From assembly GCA_000761475.1 (NCBI GenBank), contig JQNW01000001.1, forward strand, positions 248,001 to 312,000: a stretch of 64,000 nucleotides of DNA, given 5' to 3'. This DNA comes from Chromohalobacter israelensis. Its GTDB lineage: Bacteria; Pseudomonadota; Gammaproteobacteria; Pseudomonadales; Halomonadaceae. Of the stretch, positions 1-8,234 are shown one piece after another. The notes below the pieces were generated by a model. The model was not told the origin of the DNA. It made no database searches and saw nothing but the letters and a program-made list of their open reading frames with translations. The stretch's first letter is position 1, and each line of letters opens with the position of its first letter. A program made the translations under genes and the position numbers.

Positions 1-457
1 CTTCCGTGCCGCCGGCAAGCTGCTCGAGAAGCAGCCCGCGGGCAGCCTGAAGACCAAGCTGTGGCTGGCGCCGCCGACCAAGATGGACCAGCACCAGCTC
101 ACCGAGGAAGGCTACTACGGCATCTACGGCCGTGCCGGCGCGCGCATGGAAATGCCCGGCTGCTCGCTGTGCATGGGTAACCAGGCCCGCGTCGCCGCCA
201 AGAGCACCGTGGTGTCCACCTCCACGCGCAACTTCCCCAACCGCCTGGGCGATGGCGCCGATGTCTTCCTGGCCTCCGCCGAGCTTGCCGCCGTGGCCGC
301 GGTGGAAGGACGCCTGCCGAGCGTCGACGAATATCGCCGTTACATGAGCGAATTCGACGCCATGGCCGGCGAGATCTATCGTTACATGAACTTCCATGAA
401 ATCGAAGAGTTCCAGAACGCGGCCTCGAACGTGATTCCGGTCGCCGAGGAAGCCTGA
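1..457 (+). CDS. acnB: Aconitate hydratase B, C-terminal part (5' end outside window)
   Basis: This is the last ~150 codons of AcnB, the TCA-cycle enzyme that interconverts citrate and isocitrate through a 4Fe-4S cluster. The visible part is the C-terminal swivel/catalytic region, with the cluster-ligand segment MPGCSLCMGNQ (two of the three cluster cysteines) followed by the typical STSTRNFPNRLG stretch. The reading frame is open from the window edge (frame 2) to TGA at 455-457. A strong terminator follows about 50 bases downstream, so it is probably the last gene of its transcript. The identification rests on well-known family motifs. The start, promoter and N-terminal HEAT-like domain lie outside the window. 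Confidence 0.93.
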   Translation, partial: FRAAGKLLEKQPAGSLKTKLWLAPPTKMDQHQLTEEGYYGIYGRAGARMEMPGCSLCMGNQARVAAKSTVVSTSTRNFPNRLGDGADVFLASAELAAVAAVEGRLPSVDEYRRYMSEFDAMAGEIYRYMNFHEIEEFQNAASNVIPVAEEA

Positions 458-504
458 CCACTCGTCTCCAATGCTCGCCTGTTGAGAAAGAGTGCAGGTC
501 ACCG

Positions 505-534
505 AAACGCCCCGCCGATGCGGGGCGTTTTTTT
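505..534 (+). terminator. Rho-independent terminator of acnB
   Basis: A GC-rich hairpin (CGCCCCGC, a 4-base loop, GCGGGGCG) is followed directly by a run of seven T on the plus strand. It lies about 50 bases after the acnB stop. Confidence 0.9.
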
Positions 535-756
535 GAGCCTGTCGCCATCCGGCAACGCCCGAGTACGTTTTTTAACACTGTTCGCCTTGCGAGCCAGCGC
601 GCGAGACGCTTAGATATGAAACGCTCGTTCGCTTCCCCATGCCGCTCGGCATGATGCGAGACGGCAGGACGGCACGACATTCGGCAGTCTTCCGCCGCCC
701 TTTCGGGACGGCATGCGAGGGCCTGGTGCAATGTTCCAGAATTCAAGGAGAGTTTC

Positions 757-1359
757 ATGACCATCAAGACGCTGCTGGCGGCCTCCGTGGCCACTTCCAC
801 ATTGTTCGTCTTCACTCCCAATGCCATGGCAGCGCCCAACCCCGAAGGCCTGTATTTCGGTGTCGGGACCGGCTTCAGCTCGCTGGAGAACGATGACGAC
901 GACATCGACGATTTCATCGAGTCCGGCAGCGAGGATTTCGATGTGGACGATGACGACAACACTTTCAAGGGTTTCGTGGGCTATAACTTCAACCGCTACT
1001 TCGCCACCGAAGCCTTCTATTCGGATCTCGGTCGCGTCGAGCTCAAGGGCAACGGCACCGCCAACACCGATCTCGAATCCGAGGCCTACGGTGTCAGCCT
1101 GGTCGGTAAATTGCCCATCACCCAGTGGTTCGAGCTCTTCGCCAAGGCGGGCATGGCAAAATGGGAAACCGACATCGACGGCAACCTCGGCGGCGCCAGC
1201 ACCGACCTTGAAGACAACGATGGCGTGGACCCCGTGTACGGTGCCGGCGCACAGTTCAACTTCAAGCCCTTCCTGGTCCGTGCCGAGTACGAACGCTACG
1301 ACTTCGACAGCGACTATCAGATCGACTCGTTCACGGCCTCCGTGGGCTGGCAGTTCTAA
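757..1359 (+). CDS. Outer-membrane beta-barrel protein (OmpA/OmpX-like membrane domain), 200 aa
   Basis: The N-terminus is a clear signal peptide (about residues 1-25, ending around AMA-AP). The mature part is made of alternating beta strands rich in Tyr/Phe/Gly and ends in ...WQF. A terminal Phe is the usual recognition signal for the BAM complex. Two runs of Asp (DDDDID and DDDD) near residues 47-67 probably form an exposed acidic loop, common in halophile surface proteins. Length and pattern fit an eight-strand barrel of the OMP_b-brl type. A ribosome-binding site AAGGAGAG precedes the ATG and a terminator follows, so it is monocistronic. The ~220 bases upstream of the start show no clear promoter to me. 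The exact role (porin, adhesion, structural) cannot be told from sequence. Confidence 0.8.
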   Translation: MTIKTLLAASVATSTLFVFTPNAMAAPNPEGLYFGVGTGFSSLENDDDDIDDFIESGSEDFDVDDDDNTFKGFVGYNFNRYFATEAFYSDLGRVELKGNGTANTDLESEAYGVSLVGKLPITQWFELFAKAGMAKWETDIDGNLGGASTDLEDNDGVDPVYGAGAQFNFKPFLVRAEYERYDFDSDYQIDSFTASVGWQF

Positions 1360-1388
1360 GAAGCCCTCAGGGTTTCTCGCAGCGATCG

Positions 1389-1421
1389 AACGCCGGGCAA
1401 CGTCCCGGCGTTTGTCTTTTT
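1389..1421 (+). terminator. Terminator after the barrel protein
   Basis: The inverted repeat AACGCCGGG/CCCGGCGTT with a short loop is followed by TGTCTTTTT on the plus strand, 30 bases past the stop of the outer-membrane protein. Confidence 0.85.
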
Positions 1422-1518
1422 ACTAGCGGTCATACCCCCAAGGCAGCACTGGCCTGCCATCCTTGGCGTGGCATGATGGCATCTACGCTTTCCTGACGAC
1501 TAACCGCAAGGAGACAAC

Positions 1519-2010
1519 ATGCCTTCCATGATCGTCACGCCCGATATCTGCGATGCCTACCCGGACGTCAAAGTTCTCGAACCGTTGTTTTTGAACCTCG
1601 GCGGACCCGATGCCTTTTACGGCCCGGTCCGCACGGTCAAGTGCTTCGAGGACAACTCGCGCGTCAAGGAAGCCGTCGGCGAACCCGGCGATGGCGCCGT
1701 GCTGGTGGTCGACGGCGGCGGCTCGCTGCGTTGCGCCCTGCTCGGCGACATGCTCGCCGCCAAGGCCGCCGACAATGGCTGGGCCGGCGTTGTCGTCTAT
1801 GGCTGCGTGCGTGATGTCGACGTGCTCAACGACACCGCCCTGGGGGTGCAAGCCATCGGCACCCATCCCCGCAGGAGTGAAAAGCGCGGCGAAGGGCAGC
1901 GTGACGTGACGGTCACCTTCGCCGGCGTCACGATCGCGCCGGGGCAGTGGCTCTACGCCGACAACAACGGCATCGTGGTTGCATCGGAGGAGTTGACGCT
2001 AGACGGTTGA
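1519..2010 (+). CDS. rraA: RraA-family protein (RNase E regulator / HMG aldolase fold), 163 aa
   Basis: The protein has the full-length RraA fold: [20 protein letters not shown] (residues 56-75, a conserved Gly-rich segment) and [10 protein letters not shown] (residues 93-102, the G-x-x-R-D motif). RraA in Escherichia coli binds RNase E and dampens mRNA decay. Proteins of the same fold with the R-D pair can act as 4-hydroxy-4-methyl-2-oxoglutarate aldolases, so the true activity is open. Length equals that of E. coli RraA (161 aa). The start follows a good AAGGAG site. The glycerophosphodiesterase gene begins 72 bases downstream on the same strand with its own ribosome-binding site, and no terminator is visible between them, so co-transcription is possible. 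Confidence 0.88.
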   Translation: MPSMIVTPDICDAYPDVKVLEPLFLNLGGPDAFYGPVRTVKCFEDNSRVKEAVGEPGDGAVLVVDGGGSLRCALLGDMLAAKAADNGWAGVVVYGCVRDVDVLNDTALGVQAIGTHPRRSEKRGEGQRDVTVTFAGVTIAPGQWLYADNNGIVVASEELTLDG

Positions 2011-2082
2011 TAGCAGGCGAGTTGCCAGCGGCGCAAGACGATGCGAGGCTGACGGCGCCGCAGTTCGAACCAAGGAGTCGTC

Positions 2083-3897
2083 ATGCTCGCCACCCGCACG
2101 CTGCTGGGTGACATTGCCTCGCAATTGCGCGCCCAGGGACGGGCGCTGCTGGTCTTCCACCTGTTCTTTACCGTCCTGGCCACGGCAGTTCTGGTACCGC
2201 TGACGACCTGGACCCTGGCCGGCCTGCTGCATGCCTTCCAACAGCCGGCGCTCAGCAACGCTCAGATCGCCGAGATGGCGCTGTCGCCGCTGGGTCTGGC
2301 GTGGGGCCTGGTGGCGCTGGGCCTGAGTTTCCTGCTGATATTCCTGCAGCAGGCCGGCATGATGCGCTTGCTCGCTCTCTCCGGCTCGGGACGCTATCAC
2401 GCATCGATGAATGCGTTGTGGCAAACCGGCAAGCGCTTGCCGGGCATTGCCGGGCTCACCTTTCTGCAGGTCGGCGCGCATCTGCTACTGCTCGTCCCCT
2501 TCGCGCTGCTCATCGCCACGGCCTATGACCTTCTTCTGGGCGAAGCCGAGTTGTACGTGATCATGCGCCTGAAGCCGCCGGCCTTCTGGTACTTCGCATC
2601 GATCGGGAGCAGCCTGGGCGCCATCGCGCTGTGGTTGCAGGCCTGGCTCTATGCGCGCTGGTTCCTGGCGCTTCCGGCGCTGGTGCTGGATCGGCTCACT
2701 CCCGTTCAATCCCTGGCGCGCAGCCGCGAACTGACCCGGGGCCGTCATGCCCGCATCACGGCCCTGGCACTGGCCTTCGCGTTCGGCGTGGCGGCCTTTC
2801 CCATCGCCTTCAGCCTGCTCTTCAATGCCCTCGCGATGCCGTTGATCGAGCACCTGCCGGATCGCATGTCGCTTCTGATTCCCGTCATGCTGATCTATGT
2901 GGCGGTATACAGCGTGCTGATCATCGCCATGACCTTCCTGGGGGTCGCAGCCAACAGCCTGCTGGTGATCAACCTCTACCACCGCCTCGGCGGCAGCACA
3001 CTGGCGCTCGATGACCTTCCCGCACCGGCACGTTCGGGCTGGTGGGCCTGGACGGCGGAAGCCGTGCTGCTGATCTTCGCGCTGGTGCAAGCCGGCTGGG
3101 TCCTGAGTGACTTTCAACTGCGCGACGACGTGCGCGTCACCGCCCATCGCGGCAGCTCGATCGCCGCCCCCGAGAACACCCTGGCCGCCATGCGCCGGGC
3201 CATTCAGGAAGGCGCCGACTACCTGGAGATCGATGTCAGACAACTGCGCGACGGCAACGTCGTGCTCTCCCACGACCGCAACCTGAAGCGCCTGACCGGC
3301 CGGGACCTGGACATCACCGTTCTCACGCTGGCGGAAACCCGCGACATCGACATCGGAAGCTGGTTCGACGACGCCTTTGCCGACGAGCGCCTGGCGACCC
3401 TCGACCAGGTGATCGGGCTGGCGCACGGCAAGGCACGCCTTTACGTCGAGCTCAAGCCCGCCCCCGGCAACGAAACCGATCTCATCGAGGCCGTCGTCGA
3501 ACGCTTGCGGCATCATGGCATCGCCGACAGCGCGGTGGTCGCCTCGCTTTCTCCGACGATCATCCGCGATGTCGAGGCATACGCTCCCGACATCGACACC
3601 ACGCTGTTCGTTCAATTCCTGTTGCCCGGCGCGCTGGCCGCGACGCCTGCCGACAACATCGGACTGCGGCATACCCAGGCCAATACCGATGTCGTGCGTC
3701 TGGTCCAGAACAGCGGCCGTGAGCTGCATGTATGGACCGTCAACGACCCGCGCGAGATGTCACGCTACATCGACATGGGCGTCGACAACATCATCACCGA
3801 CCGCCCCGCGACATTGATCGACCTGCTTACCGAACGCGCCACGTTGAGCGACGGCGAGCTGCTGCTGGTCAAGCTGCGCAACTGGCTGCACCACTGA
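2083..3897 (+). CDS. Membrane-anchored glycerophosphodiester phosphodiesterase, 604 aa
   Basis: The protein has two parts. Residues ~1-335 form a polytopic membrane domain of about eight hydrophobic segments, like the GPDPase membrane domain. Residues ~350-600 are a GDPD catalytic TIM barrel. Catalytic features are HRGSS (His355), PENT, the metal-binding pair in YLEIDVRQ, and SHD. The C-terminal VWTVNDP and GVDNIITDRP are also family hallmarks. Such enzymes hydrolyse glycerophosphodiesters to sn-glycerol-3-phosphate and an alcohol; here the barrel would be held at the inner membrane. The start has an AAGGAG site 9 bases upstream. The stop lies only 14 bases from the 3' edge of the group II intron, so any native terminator of this gene may have been displaced or is shared with the facing lipoprotein gene. 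Confidence 0.9.
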   Translation: MLATRTLLGDIASQLRAQGRALLVFHLFFTVLATAVLVPLTTWTLAGLLHAFQQPALSNAQIAEMALSPLGLAWGLVALGLSFLLIFLQQAGMMRLLALSGSGRYHASMNALWQTGKRLPGIAGLTFLQVGAHLLLLVPFALLIATAYDLLLGEAELYVIMRLKPPAFWYFASIGSSLGAIALWLQAWLYARWFLALPALVLDRLTPVQSLARSRELTRGRHARITALALAFAFGVAAFPIAFSLLFNALAMPLIEHLPDRMSLLIPVMLIYVAVYSVLIIAMTFLGVAANSLLVINLYHRLGGSTLALDDLPAPARSGWWAWTAEAVLLIFALVQAGWVLSDFQLRDDVRVTAHRGSSIAAPENTLAAMRRAIQEGADYLEIDVRQLRDGNVVLSHDRNLKRLTGRDLDITVLTLAETRDIDIGSWFDDAFADERLATLDQVIGLAHGKARLYVELKPAPGNETDLIEAVVERLRHHGIADSAVVASLSPTIIRDVEAYAPDIDTTLFVQFLLPGALAATPADNIGLRHTQANTDVVRLVQNSGRELHVWTVNDPREMSRYIDMGVDNIITDRPATLIDLLTERATLSDGELLLVKLRNWLHH

Positions 3898-3950
3898 CGC
3901 ATCGCCCGAAATCGAGTAGGAGGGGAAGTTGCCTCCCCCGTCCTCTCACA

Positions 3951-3983
3951 CCACCGTACGTACCGTTCGGTATACGGCGGTTC
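3951..3983 (-). other. Group II intron domain V (catalytic hairpin)
   Basis: Read on the minus strand this is a ~33-nt hairpin with arms CCGCCGTATACC and GGTACGTACGGTGG around a GAAC loop. The lower stem holds a CGC triad, the form typical of class C introns rather than AGC. It is the most conserved, metal-binding part of the ribozyme and sits about 12 bases downstream of the maturase stop. Confidence 0.75.
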
Positions 3984-3994
3984 ATGAACAACGA

Positions 3995-5371
3995 CTAAGC
4001 CCTCTTAACCGTATCGAGTACCGAAATCAGGCCCAGTTGATCGAACCACTTCTTCGGCAGGGCCTGATTCATGTGCGAAGCGCCGGCATTCCACCAGTGA
4101 CCTCGCCCATTCCCCGCTGACTTCCTGGCACGGGGCTCGTCCAACCCTAGCGCCAGGAGTTTCCGACGCCGGGTGCCTGGACGTTTCCACTGCCGCCAAA
4201 TCACGCAGCGCAAGCGTCGGCGTACCCATTGATCCAGCGCTTCCAGGGGACGCTTCACATCGACGAGGCTGAAGTAGCTGGCCCAGCCGCGTAGGACGGG
4301 GGCCAACGCCTCGGTGACTCGCCGGATGTTGTGCCCCCTGCCACGCTTCAGGATCTCCCGGACACGCTGCATCAGGCGCTGCAAGCTGGCCTGGGTCAGC
4401 GTCAGCCGTGGCAGCTTGTGCCGAGTCAGCGTGTACCCCAGATAGCCTCGCTGCCAGGGGCGATCCACCGCGCTTTTGGCATGGTTGACCATGAGCCGAA
4501 GTGAGTTCTCGAGATACTCACTCAGGCTGGCCATGACGCGCTCACCCGCTCGCCGACTGCGTACATAGATCTGCATGTCGTCGGCGTAGCGGCAGAAGCG
4601 GTGACCGCGGCGCTCCAGTTCCTTGTCCACGTCATCCAGCAGGATATTCGCCAGCAGCGGGCTCAGCGGTCCGCCCTGGGGCGTCCCCTGTCGGCGTGGC
4701 GCGGCCAAGCCGTGCTGGAACATCCCGGCTTCCAGATAGCGACGGATCAGGCGCAACACCCGCTTGTCGCGGACGCGACGCGCGATCCGCGCCATCAGCA
4801 GGTCGTGGTTCACCCGGTCGAAGAAGGCTTCCAAGTCGAGGTCGACCACCCAGCGGTGGCCGGCAGAAACGTGAGCCTTCATGGCCGAAACAGCCTGCTG
4901 AGCACTGCGCCCGGGGCGATAGCCGTAGCTTGATGCGGAAAAGCCCGGATCGAAGATCGGCGTCAGCACCTGCAGCAGCGCCTGCTGGATCAGCCGGTCG
5001 GTGACCGTGGGAATGCCGAGCTGTCGGGTCCCGCCCTTGGGCTTGGAGATCTCGACGGCCCGGACTGGGCTGGGGTGGTACTCGCCGGCCAGCAGCCGCT
5101 CGTACAGCGCCGACCAGTGCTGTTTCAGGTGGTCGGCCAGCTGGTGCACCGTCATGCCATCGGCACCCGGCGCCCCTTTGTTGGTGACCACCCTACGGTA
5201 AGCCCGCGCCATGTTGGCCTTCTCTACCACGGCTTCCATGAGCGGGGCGGGCTCCGCTTTCGTCCACGATGACGACGCCGGGACCGTCTCGACGCCCACC
5301 GGCTGGGACGCGGGGTTCCACCCCGGCCCCTCTGGGTGGGTGGCGGTGTTAGCGCCCATTGCTGTCTTCAT
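3995..5371 (-). CDS. ltrA: Group II intron reverse transcriptase/maturase, 458 aa
   Basis: The intron-encoded protein helps the intron RNA fold and splice and copies it into DNA at new sites. It has an RT domain with VDLDLEAFFDRVNHD (RT-3), the QGGPLSP segment and the active-site motif RYADD (RT-5). A maturase (X) domain follows, with the conserved RGWASYFSL region. There is no C-terminal HNH endonuclease, as expected for class C. I chose the ATG at 5371 because GAGGATTG precedes it; an in-frame ATG 21 bases upstream lacks such a site. The frame is intact over the full family length (~420-460 aa). Expression would be from the intron RNA itself or read-through from the lipoprotein gene upstream. 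Confidence 0.93.
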   Translation of the reverse strand: MKTAMGANTATHPEGPGWNPASQPVGVETVPASSSWTKAEPAPLMEAVVEKANMARAYRRVVTNKGAPGADGMTVHQLADHLKQHWSALYERLLAGEYHPSPVRAVEISKPKGGTRQLGIPTVTDRLIQQALLQVLTPIFDPGFSASSYGYRPGRSAQQAVSAMKAHVSAGHRWVVDLDLEAFFDRVNHDLLMARIARRVRDKRVLRLIRRYLEAGMFQHGLAAPRRQGTPQGGPLSPLLANILLDDVDKELERRGHRFCRYADDMQIYVRSRRAGERVMASLSEYLENSLRLMVNHAKSAVDRPWQRGYLGYTLTRHKLPRLTLTQASLQRLMQRVREILKRGRGHNIRRVTEALAPVLRGWASYFSLVDVKRPLEALDQWVRRRLRCVIWRQWKRPGTRRRKLLALGLDEPRARKSAGNGRGHWWNAGASHMNQALPKKWFDQLGLISVLDTVKRA

Positions 5372-5836
5372 GATCAATCCTCGAGACGTCATCGCCTACT
5401 CGCGGTTCTTCATGTTCGGCCCTTGGTGCCGAGGTGAACCGGCCCTTACTATGGCCTTGGCTGACGTCTGATGGCCCCTCCCGTCGCCTTTCGACGCCGG
5501 TAGCACTGTGGCAGACCACCAGACCTCCCAGGGTAAGACGCGCGACCTTCCCGCTTATGCCTGTCGGATGTACGTCATGGCGTTTCGTGCAAGTACCGGG
5601 CGTTGGTGATCGTTGCCACCTCACCCCGCCAGGACGCCTCATATCCGCTTCCTGTTCGTCAGGCCAGCGTTTTGCCTCGGGCTTCCTTCAGATTCTCCCT
5701 CGCAGAAGACACCCTTGCCGTCGGCTAGTACTTCCCCTTGCCGGGCGTACAGGGGACTTTCACCCCCAAGTCATCCCGAGGCACCACCCTCGGGAACAGC
5801 GCCAGTCTGGCGCTGCGCGCCATGCCTGGCGCACAA

Positions 5837-5864
5837 CGAAAAGAGCCCCGCCGAAGCGGGGCCC
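5837..5864 (-). terminator. Terminator of the Lpp/OprI-like gene and target of the group II intron
   Basis: On the minus strand GCCCCGC-TTCG-GCGGGGC is followed by TCTTTTCGTT and then, immediately, the intron 5' end (GTGCGCC). It ends the lipoprotein transcript 46 bases after its stop. The hairpin is near-palindromic and could weakly serve the facing gene as well. Confidence 0.88.
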
Positions 5865-5909
5865 TTTCCATGACCGAGCGTCGAAACGCCAGCCAATGCT
5901 ACCTACGCA

Positions 5910-6173
5910 TCACTTGCGCATGGAACGCTCGAACATGCGATCCATTTCGGCACGGTTGCGCTGAGTCGCTTCGAGAGCGGCCTGCGCGTCACGCTGAGCT
6001 TGCTCGGCAGCGTTCATGGCCTGCTGAGACATGCTCTTGGCTTCAGCCGCATCGGCCTGCGCCTGATCGATATCGCTCTTCATCTGCTCCTGGTTGGAAG
6101 CACAACCAGCCAACACGGCCAGAGAGCCGGCGGCGACTAGAAGCTTGAGCGTGTTCTTGCTGTTGGACAACAT
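5910..6173 (-). CDS. oprI: Small murein-type outer-membrane lipoprotein (Lpp/OprI family), 87 aa
   Basis: The signal peptide ends in the lipobox LAGC (Cys24), so the mature protein is lipidated. The rest is one continuous Ala/Gln/Glu/Asp-rich helix with heptad spacing, ending in ...RSMRK. This is the layout of Lpp and OprI, which form trimeric coiled coils and can be linked through the C-terminal Lys to peptidoglycan, tying the outer membrane to the wall. The start has a perfect AAGGAG site 7 bases upstream, a promoter is visible further up, and a strong terminator follows. These signals suggest high expression. The symbol is by family resemblance; lpp would be equally fitting. Confidence 0.87.
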   Translation of the reverse strand: MLSNSKNTLKLLVAAGSLAVLAGCASNQEQMKSDIDQAQADAAEAKSMSQQAMNAAEQAQRDAQAALEATQRNRAEMDRMFERSMRK

Positions 6174-6251
6174 CTGCGTTCTCCTTGAAAGCCTTTCTGT
6201 GTGTGGTGATGAAGCCCTGATACATCAGGTCCCTCATGTACCGCTCACAGG

Positions 6252-6279
6252 ATAATACGAATACCACTAATATCGCCAA
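6252..6279 (-). promoter_or_regulatory. Probable sigma70 promoter of the Lpp/OprI-like gene
   Basis: On the minus strand TTGGCG (-35, 6274-6279), a 16-base spacer and TATTAT (-10, 6252-6257) lie in an AT-rich patch about 80 bases before the start codon. The 5' leader contains a small hairpin CCTGAT/ATCAGG. Confidence 0.55.
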
Positions 6280-6525
6280 TATCAATTGCCTGCGAGGCGT
6301 TAAATTTTCCCACGCTGCCCATGACAAGGCGATCCAGAGACGACCATCCGTCGCCAAAATGCCACACCCATGATGCCGATTTGCGTCATTTTACCCGCCA
6401 GGCAGCGATAATGTGTCGTTACACGACAGGTCGGAAGAATCGCGACGTCTTGACGTTTCCCCCTCGCTTACTGGCGACACGGCCCCGCCGATGTCATGCG
6501 GCATCTGCCACGCGCAGAGCCACCA
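6280..6525. other. Intergenic stretch without recognisable gene
   Basis: This is the upstream part of the ~417-base gap between the small lipoprotein gene and the end of the MetE-core gene. Short open frames here have no ribosome-binding sites and no family resemblance. I see no RNA gene or repeat. Confidence 0.5.
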
Positions 6526-6555
6526 TGAAAAGACCCTGCATGCGGACATGCAGGG
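6526..6555 (-). terminator. Terminator of the MetE-core gene
   Basis: On the minus strand CCCTGCATG-TCCG-CATGCAGGG is followed by TCTTTTC, 36 bases past the stop codon. Confidence 0.85.
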
Positions 6556-6590
6556 CCGAGACTCTCATGCGCGGCGTGATGACGAAGACG

Positions 6591-7706
6591 TCAGTCGTCC
6601 TGCCATACGGCGTTGGCGATATCCACGACGTGGCGCAGCTTGTCCCACTGCTGGGCCTCGCTGAGCAGGTTGCCTTCCTCGGTGGAGGCGAAACCGCACT
6701 GCGGGCTGAGGCACAGTTGTGACAGCGGTGCATGGCGCGACGCCTCGGCAATCCGCGCGCTCACGGTATCGGCCGGCTCCAGCTCGCCGCTCTTGCTGGT
6801 GATCAGCCCCAGCACCGCCTGCTTGTGCCCCTCGGGCAGGAAGCGCAACGGCTCGAAACCACCCGCACGCTCGGTATCGTACTCGAGGAAATAGGCATCG
6901 ACATCGACACGCCCCAGCAGCGTCTCGGCTACCGGTTCGTAGCCCCCTTCGCTGATCCAGGTGGAGCGGAAGTTGCCACGGCAGACGTGCAGGCTGACAT
7001 GCAGATCATCGGGCCGTCCCGCCAGGGCGTGATTGAGCACCTCGGCGTAGATATGCTGCAGTCGATCGGCATCCTCGCCCCGCTCGCGTGCCGCCGCCAG
7101 TTCCTTGTCGGAGCAGAGATAGGCCCAGACCGTGTCGTCGAGCTGCAGATAGCGACAGCCCGCCGCGTGGAAATGCGCGACCACGTCGCGGTAGGTGTCG
7201 GCCAGATCGGCGAAGAAGGCATCCAGGGAGGGATAGACGCTGCTGTCGATATTGCGGCGACCGCCACGGAAGTGCAGCACGCTGGGACTCGGCAGCGTCA
7301 TCTTGGGGGTCGCCTTGTCGACCGTGCCCGCCAGGAAGCGGAAGTGGTCGAGCATGGGGTGAGCCGGGTCGAAGCCCAGCTTGTCGGTCACCCGCACGGC
7401 ACGGGCCTGGGTCTGACGTCCCTGGAACTGAATGCCCTGCTCCGCGTTGTAGCCTTCCACGCCCTTGAGGTCCTCGAGAAAGTCGAAGTGCCACCAGGCG
7501 CGACGAAACTCGCCGTCGGTCACCGCCTTGAGGCCCAGCGCCTCCTGCTTGGCGACGACACGGCGGATTTCCGAATCCTCGACCGCGCGCAACGCGGCAT
7601 AATCGGTCTCGCCGTCGTGAAATCGGCGCCGCGCCTGCTTGAGTTCCTCGCTGCGCAACAGGCTACCGACGGTGTCGGCACGGAAAGGAGGCTGATACTG
7701 GCTCAT
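6591..7706 (-). CDS. Cobalamin-independent methionine synthase family protein (MetE C-terminal/core type), 371 aa
   Basis: This is a single-domain MetE-type TIM barrel. It opens with FRADTVGSLLR, the usual start of YxjG/YxjH-type proteins, and is about half the length of full MetE. Zinc and homocysteine-site features can be seen: His-x-Cys in SLHVCRGN and the C-terminal LSPQCGFAS. These proteins lack the N-terminal half that binds folate in MetE, so the methyl donor is uncertain; some relatives use other methyl donors or methylated sulfur compounds. I chose the ATG at 7706 because the family begins just before FRAD; the open frame reaches 23 codons further without a convincing start. A terminator follows and the upstream gene has its own hairpin, so it is probably transcribed alone. 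Confidence 0.82.
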   Translation of the reverse strand: MSQYQPPFRADTVGSLLRSEELKQARRRFHDGETDYAALRAVEDSEIRRVVAKQEALGLKAVTDGEFRRAWWHFDFLEDLKGVEGYNAEQGIQFQGRQTQARAVRVTDKLGFDPAHPMLDHFRFLAGTVDKATPKMTLPSPSVLHFRGGRRNIDSSVYPSLDAFFADLADTYRDVVAHFHAAGCRYLQLDDTVWAYLCSDKELAAARERGEDADRLQHIYAEVLNHALAGRPDDLHVSLHVCRGNFRSTWISEGGYEPVAETLLGRVDVDAYFLEYDTERAGGFEPLRFLPEGHKQAVLGLITSKSGELEPADTVSARIAEASRHAPLSQLCLSPQCGFASTEEGNLLSEAQQWDKLRHVVDIANAVWQDD

Positions 7707-7826
7707 AGCGATTCTCGACTCTTGGGCTCGATGGTTAGGGCGCTCACTTTGCCGGGCAAGACGCGGCATGACCACTGCATATTCCTCAAGTGATCATGAA
7801 TGACGTTCATGACCACCGACACGATA

Positions 7827-7857
7827 ACGCCCGGTCCCCTGCAAGGGAACCGGGCGT
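7827..7857 (-). terminator. Hairpin after the 79-aa conserved gene
   Basis: The stem ACGCCCGGT(T)CCC/GGG(G)ACCGGGCGT is followed on the minus strand by TTATCGTGT, a weak T-tract. It sits 40 bases past the stop of the gene at 7897-8136, between it and the MetE-core gene. Confidence 0.55.
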
Positions 7858-7896
7858 CGTCGAAGCAGGGAAAGCCCCTCGGCGTCTTGTGTCGCC

Positions 7897-8136
7897 TCAG
7901 TGCACCGTCTCGGGCGCCTCCGGCGTCTCTTCTTCCTCGCCGTCCCAGAGGCGGGTCCGGGTGATCGCATGATCGATCATCTGGCGCGCCACCTCGAAGC
8001 GGCTCTGGCGCAACAGGTCCAGCGCCTCCTCCGAGAAGCGGATGCTGACCAGCGGTTCGCCGTCGCTTTCAGAGGGACGGAGCACGACTTCGCCGTCGGC
8101 AAGCTCGACGATTTCCAGAATCGCGGTATCGGACAC
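7897..8136 (-). CDS. Small conserved acidic protein, 79 aa, next to topA
   Basis: The protein begins (M)SDTAILEIVELADGEVVL and contains PLVSIRFSEEALDLL; the C-terminus is very acidic (EEEETPEAPE). I recognise no domain with a known role. To my memory a protein of this type accompanies topA and a DUF6586-like gene in Pseudomonas, which would make it a conserved neighbour. The start is a GTG at 8136, chosen because GGGAGA lies 7 bases upstream; longer readings run through a terminator. A hairpin terminator separates it from the next upstream gene, so it needs its own promoter within a very short space (8137-8161) or read-through from upstream. Function unknown. Confidence 0.72.
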   Translation of the reverse strand: MSDTAILEIVELADGEVVLRPSESDGEPLVSIRFSEEALDLLRQSRFEVARQMIDHAITRTRLWDGEEEETPEAPETVH

Positions 8137-8161
8137 GCTACATTCTCCCGTTTGCACCAAT

Positions 8162-8199
8162 AAAAAACGACCAGGGCGATCGCCATGGTCGTTTCTTTT
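8162..8199 (-). terminator. Terminator between the topA-DUF6586 pair and the small gene
   Basis: The long stem AACGACC..GGCGATCGCC..GGTCGTT is flanked by T-rich runs on both sides. On the minus strand the tail is TTTTTTA. It lies 35 bases after the stop of the gene at 8235. Confidence 0.85.
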
Positions 8200-8234
8200 C
8201 ATTGCCCCTAGGATACCACCGCCGGCGCACGGCG

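Larger units (their letters stand above)
3911..5834 (-). mobile_element. Complete group II intron, class C (bacterial IIC), about 1.9 kb
   Basis: On the minus strand the element starts at 5834 with GTGCGCC, the expected group II 5' consensus. It carries a maturase gene in its domain IV. Its 3' side has a domain V hairpin (3951-3983; CGC triad region, GAAC loop) and a domain VI hairpin (3917-3945) ending ...CCTACTCGAT at 3911. Length, lack of an endonuclease domain in the maturase, and insertion directly behind a Rho-independent terminator all match class C introns. The insertion point lies in the space between two convergent genes, so no coding sequence is interrupted. The 3' boundary could be off by one or two bases; the 5' boundary is firmer. 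All parts look intact, so it may still be mobile. Confidence 0.88.
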
